Source of the DNA: Adiantum capillus-veneris
Lineage: Eukaryota > Streptophyta > Polypodiopsida > Polypodiales > Pteridaceae
Direction of reading: 5' to 3'
NCBI GenBank assembly: GCA_014529385.2
Contig: CM043945.1
Coordinates: 148,229,241-148,293,240, forward strand
DNA length: 64,000 bases
Below, in pieces: positions 55,208-64,000 of this stretch. The position numbers and the translations under genes were made by a program. The notes under the pieces were generated by a model. That model was not told where the DNA came from and did not search any database. It was given only the letters and a program-made list of their open reading frames with translations. Position 1 is the first letter of the stretch. The number at the start of each line of letters is the position of its first letter.

Positions 55208-55981
55208 TCACCGGGATTGCAGATCTTGCAATACCACAAAATTGCACAATTGCTCTATATCTAATTCTTGCAAAACATCCAAACGATAAATGACTAAAGC
55301 TTCCGAAAGGAGCCTATCTGCAATCAGCATCTGCAAGCTTGGCACAACATGATCCACTGGGGTAATTGCCTCCATACCAAATGCCAATTTGAAAGGGGTT
55401 AGGCATGTTGCCACTTTATATGCCGTACAATAGGCCCATAATGCGGAAGGAAGTTTGACATCCCAATCCTTTCGGTGCAAATTGACTAGCTTTGTCAAGA
55501 TGCGGACCACTTGCTTATTAGTTGATTCTGCCTGCCCATTTGCCTGAGCATAATATGAGAAAGATTTCCTATGTAACACAAAATAGAATTGCAACATTTT
55601 CTCCATCACCTTATTCAAGAAATGGCTACCCCGATCACTAACCAACTCAGTGGGACAGCCATAACAGGAAAAGATATCCTTATATAAGCACCGAGCAACA
55701 AAAACCAGTGTATTATCTTTCAAAGGCCATGCTTCCACCCACTTAGTTTCATAATCCATGGCCGTAAAAATATACCGATTGCCAATGCTAGCTGCCTCTG
55801 GTTTAAAAGGTCCAATAAAATCCAATCCCCATTTTTGAAATGGCTCCAAAGGTAACATTGGTTGTAAAGGCATTCTGGACATCTTAGTAGGTTGCACCAA
55901 CCATTGAAAAACATCACAATGTTGTACAAAATCCCTCGCATCTTGAAATAACGTCGGCCACCATAAGCCAGATTGTAGCAC
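55208..55981 (-). CDS. gypsy 2 integrase, 258-codon open frame
   Basis: Longest undisrupted element ORF in the window. The zinc domain shows SGLWWPTLFQDARDFVQHCD with the second CX2C cysteine changed (CDVFQW for CDVCQR). The catalytic triad is complete: GLDFIGPF, LVSDRGSHFLN and QANGQAESTNK, with 35 residues between the second aspartate and the glutamate. LPSALWAYCTAYKVAT and PFKLAFGMEAITPVDHVVPS are family-typical. It depends on a Gag-Pol that is broken upstream, so it is unlikely to be translated normally. The C-terminal tail ends LQDLQSR. Confidence 0.85.
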   Translation of the reverse strand: MLQSGLWWPTLFQDARDFVQHCDVFQWLVQPTKMSRMPLQPMLPLEPFQKWGLDFIGPFKPEAASIGNRYIFTAMDYETKWVEAWPLKDNTLVFVARCLYKDIFSCYGCPTELVSDRGSHFLNKVMEKMLQFYFVLHRKSFSYYAQANGQAESTNKQVVRILTKLVNLHRKDWDVKLPSALWAYCTAYKVATCLTPFKLAFGMEAITPVDHVVPSLQMLIADRLLSEALVIYRLDVLQELDIEQLCNFVVLQDLQSR

Positions 55982-55999
55982 TTTTCATGCCGTGATCAA

Positions 56000-56850
56000 A
56001 GCTGCAAAGTGACCCCCAACAATGCCTGTATGAACCTCCTCTAAGGCAGATCCTTGCTCTTGTGGTAAGGCACATCATAATAGAACATCCCCCACTGTGC
56101 GATAATACAACTTCCCCAACACTATCTCAAAATTCCGGCTATGAATAGCCATCCGGTGACGTTGATGTCGTGACAAAAAGGAGAGTATTTCTCCTCTATC
56201 TAGAAAATGAAACATCTCCTCATACCAGGTCAACTACTCCTGTAAAAAATATAGACGCATCCAAAAATTCATCCGCTATCCCTATCGGTGGCTTGACAGA
56301 ATCAAGCCTAGACAGGTAATCAGCAACCGCATGCTGCGCTCCTGGATGATGTATGACCTCAAAATCAAATTCCTATAACAAGGGCACCCGTCTGGCTAAT
56401 CTTCCTGTCAAATTTTATTGGCGTACCAAATATAAGAGAGCCAAATGATCCACATGAAAGAAAAACCACCGCCCCAATAGAAAATGACAAAATTTAATCT
56501 TCCGAATAAATCATCCCTAAGCATTCTCTTTCTGTCACTGAATAATTTTTCTCTACGGATGATAATTTCCTATTGGCATAATAGATAGGTCAAAACCACC
56601 CATGAGTTTGTTCCTGCATCAACACACTGCCAATAGCCCTATCATAATCATCAACAAGAACATGAAAATCTTGACCCCAATTTGCAGGAATCATGATAGG
56701 AGCTTTGGACAGCTGAATTTTCAATCTCCGGTAGGCCAGATCACATTCTTGGGTCCATTCAAAAACTTTGGCATGTGCTACCTGGTTAAAAGGAATTGGA
56801 AAATGTGTCACAAAGCGCAAATTCCTCCCATGCCACCAAGCTTGACCCAA
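56000..56850 (-). pseudogene. gypsy 2 RNase H
   Basis: 56590-56850 reads VFEWTQECDLAYRRLKIQL, APIMIPANWGQDFHVLVDDYDRAIGSVLMQEQ; the key part HVLVDDYDRAIG holds the first catalytic aspartate region (normally VDASD). Farther on, several broken frames down to 56.0 kb contain the end of the domain and the region leading to the integrase zinc domain. Stops throughout. Confidence 0.7.
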
Positions 56851-57666
56851 AAATATAGCACATTGCTTTGGATTTTACAGGCGGAGGTGCCTCCATAATT
56901 TTTGTTATTTTATCAGGGTCCACTAAAATGCCGTCCTCAAAAATCACATGGCCCAAGAACCTACCACTCCACACCACAAATGGACATTTTAGAGGATTTA
57001 AATTGAATTTCACCTCACAACATTTCATTAAACATAATCGCAATTGCTTCAAATGCTCTAATTGTGCTCCTAAGACACTAAGGTCATCCAGAAAGATTCA
57101 CATAAAATCTGTCAAGTAAGCACCAAAAATTTGAAACGTATCCCTTTGAAAAGCTGAGGGTGCATTCCGTAATGTGAAACACATTACTGTGCATGCGAAC
57201 ACACCCCACGCCGTAATAAAAGCTGTTTTAGACTGATTTCCTTCAACCATTTTAATTTGATTATAGCCACTAAATCATCCAGAAAAGAATACATTTTGTG
57301 ACCTGCCACATCATCCAAAATAGAATCCAAAAATGGAAGCAAAAAAGGGTTTGGAACAGTAGCTACATTCAGCTTCCTATAATCCACACAAATTCAAATT
57401 TTCTTGTTCTTCTTTGCTACCACCACAATAGGAGAAATCCATTCTAGGTTATCAATAGGGGTAATAAAACCCACTTGTAATAAGTGATCAATTTCCACCT
57501 TGAATTGCTTGGCCACATTCAGAGTCATCCTATATGAATGCTGCTTCAGTGGCACTGCATTTGGTTTTAAATGAATCTTATGTTGATAAAACTTCGGATC
57601 CAATTCTTTCATATCCGCATACTCCCATGCAAAAACATCCTTAAATTCCATCAACAGATTAATCAA
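56786..57666 (-). pseudogene. gypsy 2 reverse transcriptase
   Basis: 57394-57666 has FKDVFAWEYADMKELDPKFY, HKIHLKPNAVPLKQHSYR and EWISPIVVVAKKN. 57184-57387 has MDYRKLNVATVPNPFLLPF and DVAGHKMYSFLDD. In other frames, LRNAPSAFQRD and, near 57090, FLDDLSVLGAQLEHL, the catalytic box with both aspartates kept. 56786-57052 has LNPLKCPFVVWSGRFLGHVIF and GILVDPDKI, the thumb. Frameshifts near 57390, 57190 and 57055. Confidence 0.9.
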
Positions 57667-58507
57667 TTCCTCTCGTAATTGGCCTCAATTTGGCGACTGA
57701 TATGGATTGGCTTAGTCTCCTCTGGAGCTTCTAGGAAGATTGTATCCGATTCATCCTCCTTCACCCTTGTTACTTTACTCATTTGTTCTTCAAAGTCACG
57801 TTCTGCCGAATAACCTCCTCCAATGGTTCTGGCATAGGCAAGGCGTCTTCTTTCCCCTCTGGCGCTGCCATTTCTTGCTCCCATACTGACTTCTCCTCCA
57901 AAATCATAGAAACATCTGCAAGATAAAGAGAAACTAAATCCGGATTAGCCTTTAGGAATTGCTCCTCTTCTAATCCTTCCACCATATTCACTATTTCTGC
58001 TATCACAGACCATGCTGCTTGAACTGGTTGTCTACAGGTACCCAACATCACCCAAACTTTCCTACAACCTTGTTTTATTGACAGCATGTTTGTCTCCCAA
58101 TTATGCTTTACCTTGGCTTGGCGTACCCATGGTCTTCCCAAAATAATATGATAATCGTGACTGTAATCTTCAATATTTAACACCACTAACAAAACAACAA
58201 AGGACAGACCAACCACATCCAACATAATTCCTTTGAGCAATCCTACTGGCTATACTCTTCTTTGATCCGCCATGCAAACTAAAAAGGAAGAAAGTTTCCA
58301 ATCAGCAAAACCAAAGAGCTCACAAGTCGCTTGAGTAATAATATTAACTCCCGCACCTCCATCTAATAGGACTTTGTCAATGTACATTCCATGATATCGT
58401 ACTGAAAGCTCCGGGAAGCATGTATCTATAATCCTAGTTGTAAGCAATGGGACTGAATCATCCCGTACTTTCTCAACTGCCGCAGCATCAACTTCCATCT
58501 CTTTCAT
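57667..58507 (-). pseudogene. gypsy 2 protease and acidic linker
   Basis: The frame 58250-58507 has TRIIDTCFPELSVRYHGMYI and VLLDGGAGVNIITQATCELFG with the active-site aspartate present in the DGGAG form used by this lineage. The frame 57779-58240 continues DYHIILGRPWVRQAKVKHNW, the ILGRPW block, then an acidic linker (EEEQFLKANPDLVSLY, EEKSVWEQEM) up to the RT. A frameshift separates the two frames. Further acidic coding sequence lies in 58520-58831. Confidence 0.8.
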
Positions 58508-59118
58508 TCCTTTGAACTCCTAAATCAACAAAGATTTATGAAAATTCAAAACTAGTTTCAATAAAGATCCCAATCGAACCTGTAATGGTGATTCTAGTGC
58601 CTCCTTCCAAACAGAATCACAATTATCCTCTTCCATGGTACTTGCCCTGTTTATGGCTTTTTCCTCTTTCTTCTCCAATGAGCTCGCCAAAGATCCTATT
58701 GATTGCAACGGCGGCACTGACTGTGGCGTCCACGTTACAGTCATTTTGCATACATCCTCTTGAGTTGACCAATCCAGAAGCTTAACATTTGCTGCTGGTA
58801 CCACATTTTTTCTAGAACGGGTAATTAGCACAACTATCGGGTCAGATTCCTCCAGTCCCTCAATCTAAACCATAGCTACACTAGGCTACTTTTTGGCAAC
58901 ACATTCTTGTTTCTTTTGATCATATTCCAGGGCTTCTGAACACTCCGACCACCAATGCCCATCTCCTAAACAAAAAAGGTAGGTCTAGGGTCGATTCGGA
59001 TCTCGGCCACCTCGTCTGCGGTCACGACCCCCCCTTGACCTCGTCCGCCAGCTAGTCCTAGAAAAGGTGCCTCTGATGCATGAGTGTGAGCCAGCACCAC
59101 CGCAAGCTCTTGTCTTGA

Positions 59119-59316
59119 CTATTGTGACTTCCATGTAGAAGAATCCCGACTTTTACGGCCACGACCATTGTAATAACATTCCACTGTATTATGGGTATTG
59201 GCTGAGAAAATTGCACACCATTTTTGATTCATTGCGCAATCTTGAGCGGCATGTCCAAGATTTTGGCACTGAGTACATAGCTCCTTCAGACTCTTTACCG
59301 TCACAAAAGATTCCAC
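59119..59316 (-). pseudogene. gypsy 2 gag double zinc knuckle
   Basis: CTQCQNLGHAAQDC is a perfect CX2CX4HX4C knuckle that would bind RNA. The next one, WCAIFSANTHNTVECYY, keeps C, H and C but its second cysteine is phenylalanine. A basic tail (GRGRKSRDSS) follows. Confidence 0.85.
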
Positions 59317-59599
59317 AGATCCCGATGAAACACCTTTTCCTTGACGATGGGATTTTTTTCGAGGTGCCTCCTTTGGCTATTTCACCGAGCTACTACTGCC
59401 TGAATCTGAGGATTCTGAGTTTGTACTCTCCGACTCCAAACTATCACTGCCACTTCCCTGAGATTTATGCTAAGATTTCTTGTGATCCTTTTTCTTGGAT
59501 TTCCTTGGTGACTCTGTATCTTCTAAGGCTTCACCTGCTACAACAGCTCGTGCAATCACATTATCTAGTGGAGTGGTTACATTATCCACTATTTCCATA

Positions 59600-60060
59600 G
59601 CAGTTCTAAGATCCTTCTTCAGTCCCGGCTTGCAAAAAATAATCATTCAACACCTCGGATGCTAGACGTTGTGCCTGAGGTACCCGCTACAAGAGCATCT
59701 CAAACTTCACAGCATAATCCTCTACTGGCAATGACTTTTGACGCAATGTTTGAAGCTTTTCCAAATGTTGAGGGATTGTCTTTTCCATTCTGAATGAACG
59801 CAATAATGTTTTGGAGCCTTCGCCATAAGTTTGAAAGTGATCATCAGGATACTTTGACATCCATTTTGCAGCTTTCCCTGAAAGTGTGGACTCAAACACC
59901 GATTGTTGATGGAGAGGAACCACTGCACTAGGATGATTCAAGCCATTCACCTTGTTAAATTTCCGCAAATGTGCATCAAGATCTTCCTTTGAGCGACCTC
60001 ATTTTTCATCATAAGCATATTCATCACATAGTATAAAAACCATATGCTCAATTTGGACTG
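59600..60060 (-). pseudogene. gypsy 2 gag capsid
   Basis: The frame 59687-59968 reads LSGKAAKWMSKYPDDHFQTY, SFRMEKTIPQHLEKLQTLRQ and LPVEDYAVKFEMLL, the retrotransposon gag pattern (GxAxxWf..F..L..l.Q....v.dY...F). Upstream, before a stop, comes GRSKEDLDAHLRKF, the usual start block. AQRLASEVLNDYF follows after a stop near 59680. The CT/GA array at 60075-60147 is in the presumed 5' leader. Confidence 0.75.
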
Positions 60061-60072
60061 GTTTGAGAAAGC

Positions 60073-60074
<2 letters not shown>

Positions 60075-60147
<73 letters not shown>
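60075..60147. repeat. (GA)n microsatellite upstream of gypsy 2 gag
   Basis: About 36 uninterrupted units, on the 5' side of the gag reading frame. Confidence 0.95.
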
Positions 60148-60150
<3 letters not shown>

Positions 60151-60368
60151 GATGATGATGAAGAAGAAGAATAAAATTCATCAAACGTTATAGGAAACTA
60201 TCCATAGAGACCTTGGAGATCTATTCGATGAGGAGAGTTGAACTCAAGAAAGGTTATTCAAGATGAAAAGACATAACCCATCTACCCAGTATCAGTGGTA
60301 GAAAGTTGAATTATTTTTCCCTTTTTTTTTTAAAAGCGCATACAACCATCGGCAAAGCACACACACAC

Positions 60369-60372
<4 letters not shown>

Positions 60373-60436
<64 letters not shown>
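60373..60436. repeat. (GA)n microsatellite
   Basis: About 32 uninterrupted units, preceded by CACACACACAC. Confidence 0.95.
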
Positions 60437-60440
<4 letters not shown>

Positions 60441-60592
60441 TTTTGAAATCTGCTCCTTGGATTCCAAAAAGGAGCTCGTTGAAAAATGCTCGCCAAAAAA
60501 ATACATCCACAGTTATGATGGGGTTGTTTACTAATGACAAAATGAATGATAACAAGTCAAGGACTTCATCTTTGTACTCAAGTGAGTTCTAA

Positions 60593-61578
60593 ATGGAGTC
60601 TATATGCTATGTTGGACATGGGCTAGTTACACAAGATGGATGCCAAGGGACAACAATGTGGAAAATAAAGATGTTCTTCTTGATTTCATTAAATCTCCTA
60701 CTACACTGTGTTTCGATCAACTGGACAACTAGATCCATGAAGAATTTCACTGTGGAAGACATTAGTGTTCTGACAAAGATATCATTACTTTTATTTTTCA
60801 GGACAAAAACACTTCTCCAAGGCGGGAGTAATGCTAGGCCTAGGGTAGGTTTGGGTAGTAGGCCAAGGACTGGGATACTCACGCAATTCATGGGGGTAAA
60901 TTTGGCAGGGCAAGGGCCTCTATATAGCATTGTTGGATGTAGAGTTGCATGCATTAGTTCCCTCTATCTTAGATTCTCTACTTATGCACATACATGTGGC
61001 ACAATATATCTTGGTGATGCTTATGAGCATGATATACATGTATATCATTCTTATGAGCAAGATATACATGGTGTTGGAGAGGTTAGCTAGCTCTGCATAA
61101 TGGCACTAAGTTCATACACAAGAATGTTAGACATTTTCATAAGCTAGCAAAGAGTTTGATATTTGCTAGCATCTTGACAACTTGGGTTACACAAAAACCT
61201 TTGGGAATGATCAATAATTAATCTAGAAAGAAAACCTTGTGATTCTCAGAGGCCAAGAACATGGGACACTATTATGTGTTTATTTTGTTTATAATAGATG
61301 ATTGTATATCCATATCCAAGCTATCATCAATTGATTTGTGGCATAGCCTGCTAGGCCATATGAGCCAAAAGAGAATGGGTACATTGGCACATTTTTATTA
61401 TTTACTTGTGTTTTTTTTTTAACTTCTCTATGTGTGAACATTGTATATATGGCAAATAGACAAGTAAAACTTCATCACCATTGAATGGGAAGCATTTCTA
61501 CCCACTAAAAATTGTTCATAGGAGCGACATTTGCTATCCTATGCCAACCAAGTCTCTAGGGGGAGCTAGTTATTTTGT
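60593..61578 (+). pseudogene. Ty1/copia protease-integrase fragment
   Basis: The first frame (60593-61090) ends TIYLGDAYEHDIH..DIHGVGEVS, the post-protease strand (usually YLGDDxxxxIxGxG). In other frames LHNGTKFIHKNVRH, LDNLGYTKTFGND and LWHSLLGHMSQKRMGTLAHF follow (the last with the integrase HHCC histidines), then MCEHCIYGK and KIVHRSDICYPMPTKSLGGA with the first integrase aspartate region. It stops near 61578 at SYFV; RT and RNase H are absent. No LTRs. It is not the same copy as the element at 20.6-26.0 kb. Confidence 0.75.
61021..61070 (+). repeat. 30-bp tandem duplication in the copia fragment
   Basis: TTATGAGCATGATATACATG at 61021 and TTATGAGCAAGATATACATG at 61051. In-frame, it duplicates YE(H/Q)DIH. 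Confidence 0.85.
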
Positions 61579-64000
61579 GATAAGATCACCATGGAAACTA
61601 GAATGCACTTTCCCTAGCATGGAATTATAGCACATGCCAACCAATTCCCTTGAGGAACGAGATTCCCCCTTTCACCATTACCCTCTTTACAACTACAATT
61701 TCAAAGCGTATATATGCCACAAAACATGTTATCTTTCACAACTTACTCTACACCCAACTGCGTGCGGGCTGTCATATCCCGTACCTTGAGAGAAATAGAA
61801 TGTATGTCCCAAACCATAAATCCACCATGGATGATTTCAAGACTAAAAAACTCTTTGAATTTTCTATAAAAAGAGTTCTAAAGACATAAATTTTAAATCT
61901 ATGCACCACTATGTGCAAAATTGTCGTGAATAGTAGGCTTCCATGGCTCAACTACAAACATGAAAGACTTGTTGAGGTAAATAAGCTGCATCAAATAGCA
62001 TGAGGAAGCCACAAATATTCGAGACCTATAAAATTATGATTTTTGAAACACTGTTTTATGTTTTTACATCAGTTTGAGCTATGTATAAGTCATAGTTTAA
62101 AAAACTCACTAATGGGAATTTAAGGAAATTTTCTAGCTGATGTTAGTCAAGCAACTTTCACTCCATATGCATGTGCTCACTAAATCAAGCTAAAAATCCC
62201 CCAAAAAGAAATCCCACACATTTTTTTTTCACAAGGAATCATGTCTATTGTTTGGCAGATGCAATTCATGGGCACCCTCCTAGCCGACCACACATTCTTA
62301 GAGCCTAAAATTTTGATGTAAACCATTCCATTTTCCCCAAAAAGCCTTGTTAAAGAAGCATTATGATTTTTGATCCAATGCTATAAATTTTGAGATGTAT
62401 GTTTTTTTCATGAGGATAGAAGCCTTGTGAGCCGGCCATTGGCTATATGAAAATCCCTAGGTATAAAGCTCAAAATCCTTAGTCTAAAAACACATTAATG
62501 TAACATTATCTAAATTTTGGAAGAGCTTTTTGTACGTACGATTGTAGGCGACTACTTAGTAGCAATTTTTAACTAATTTTCTCTTCATCTGGTAATCAAA
62601 ATTTTGTTTTGAGAATTGTATTGTGTTCCTTGTTTTGCTCTTTCATTCAAGTATAATCATTCTCAATTTTGTTGTGGTCTATGACTACTTGTTTGTAAGA
62701 TAAATCTACAAATTTGAGTGCCAAAATGGTTTTGTTTTTACATTTCAATCGTAGAAGAGTGTTTTAGACAATAGGGTGACATTTCTAGACTGTTCTCTTG
62801 CGGTCTTTTGGAAGTGGACCATGATTTATTGCAATTTTGGTACCTTCTTGGATGACCTCTAGACTTTGTAGATTAGTGTCCTTAGGCCTAATACACCTTC
62901 CCTTAAAGTCTCATAGGAATCCAAATTCATTTGGTTGACAAAATGGCATAATCATCTACAATGGTGAGATAAGACATAGACTGACCTCCTAGACTAGAGA
63001 GTGATAGTTTGCTAGTTGTTTTGATAGACTAGTTTACTAGGTTCACTTATTGAGGTTGACACCCTCAAAGAGTCTATGTGTCCCATCCAAGTCACTTCCC
63101 TAAGTATTGACATTATGTTAGTGCCAGATATCTATGCTATAGACGTCTCATTGCAGTGAACTTCTAACATTGGCATCATTGTTGGGGAAATGATCTTTAG
63201 GTTTGAGTGACCTTGTCATGTTCATAGCCTTCTTTTCTAGAGATTTTGTTACCCATTCTGTTTACACCTTAGCAGTGAAGCACCTAGCCATGGGGTTTAG
63301 TGCTTAGTAGAAGCTCAAAGTCAGGGACTTGCTAGATCTAATCTTGATAGGCAGAGAGAGTTGTAAGTGGGAGACAGAAAGAACTTTCTTCAATCAAACT
63401 TTTTCGTTCTTCAATTTTCTCAATGCTTATTGTTCCACATTCCATTTCACATTCAAATTTCACTGTTTTGTTTGTTTTTGTTCATAGATTCATTTCAGTA
63501 GGCTAGGAGTAGGGTAAGCAACAACTAACACCATCAAATATGGACTTAAAGTTCAAGGCAAAAACTGTCAAAAACTATGTAACATTTAATGGTCTAGTAA
63601 CTTGTGTGTAGCGAAAAATAACATAGACATAGTGAGAATTTCATTATAATAGATTCCTAATGAGGATAGCAAGAGTGCTTGGTTGGAGAGAGCAAGAAAA
63701 GAATAACACCTAGTTAGATAGGCATGAAAAATACTTCAAAAGGAGAGAGAAATTAAACTATTAACAACAATTGACGACCAGATTTTTGTGGAGCCGGTTC
63801 CCCTCCAAAAGGCTTTGTATTATAGGTTTACTCCATCAAGGGAGACATTTTACAATACAATACTTTGTGTTTCTTCAATAACTTGTTGGTGCAATGAAGA
63901 TGGAAGCTTCAAGCACCAAGCTCACACTTACAAAACACAACATCAATTCCCTCACGGTCTCAGACCCAAGACCTCACACACCTTTCGAAGATGGTGAGAA
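61579..64000. other. non-coding stretch, no gene recognised
   Basis: AT-rich DNA without recognisable domains, terminal repeats or long microsatellites. ORFs of up to 79 codons show no family motif. Confidence 0.5.

Larger units (their letters stand above)
53600..60060 (-). mobile_element. Ty3/gypsy element 2, decayed
   Basis: Minus-strand order is gag (59968 and upstream), zinc knuckles (59316), protease (58507), RT (57666 to about 56.79 kb), RNase H (56850-56.0 kb), integrase (55981-55208) and a downstream coiled-coil ORF (54011-53631). This is the standard Ty3/gypsy order. Wording of protease (DGGAGVNIIT) and integrase is like gypsy 1, so both belong to one broad lineage, but they differ too much to be recent copies. 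LTRs not found. Stops and frameshifts in gag, RT and RNase H. Confidence 0.88.

Noticed and set aside
60290-60305. CAGTATCAGTGGTAG as a plus-strand primer binding site
   Set aside because: Gypsy 2 is on the minus strand, no LTR end precedes the site, and the match to the tRNA-Met complement is partial.

Overview
The window reads as repeat-rich nuclear DNA of a land plant with a large genome. The evidence is plant-type Ty1/copia and Ty3/gypsy retrotransposons, a plant LINE whose first ORF carries a DUF4283-like domain, MITEs, and very many (CT/GA)n microsatellites. I cannot name the organism; a fern, lycophyte or gymnosperm-like genome fits the element density, but that is inference. I found no convincing host gene, tRNA, rRNA or CRISPR array. 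Every protein-coding signal I can recognise belongs to a mobile element, and every one is broken by stops, frameshifts or lost catalytic residues.

Layout: 1-3.9 kb is AT-rich non-coding DNA with degenerate short repeats. From 4.0 to 13.5 kb two long direct repeats (3995-5228 and 12747-13548) enclose a plus-strand LINE ORF1 remnant, a large CT/TA/TG microsatellite and a decayed minus-strand LINE (about 7.25-12.66 kb). From 15.3 to 20.3 kb a gypsy integrase remnant is split by a 4.3-kb non-autonomous LTR element (15749-20042) that carries its own minus-strand CCHC gene. From 20584 to 25967 there is a complete but dead copia element with two LTRs and a perfect 5-bp target duplication; its integrase is interrupted by a 174-bp MITE. 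From about 28.96 to 33.37 kb lies a minus-strand, gag-only element, which directly abuts the most striking feature.

That feature is the 33.36-36.11 kb array: about 36 tandem copies of a 75-bp monomer. Each monomer centres on a 28-bp palindrome made of two CACGTG cores flanking GTCGAC. Because 75 is divisible by three, long stretches encode an open 25-residue repeat. Beyond it are a second MITE relative fused to a 39-nt G run, a second repeat array (39.57-41.0 kb), and two large minus-strand gypsy elements. The first (about 44.2-51.0 kb) has an additional aspartic-protease-like domain after its integrase. The second (about 53.6-60.06 kb) has a 258-codon uninterrupted integrase ORF. A plus-strand copia protease/integrase fragment (60.6-61.58 kb) follows, then 2.4 kb with nothing recognised.

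The order of events that can be read is: the gypsy at 15.3-20.3 kb was hit by the 4.3-kb LTR element, the copia inserted just downstream, and the MITE later inserted into the copia. The best candidates for something undescribed are the palindromic G-box satellite, the post-integrase protease-like domain, and the LTR element with a private CCHC gene.
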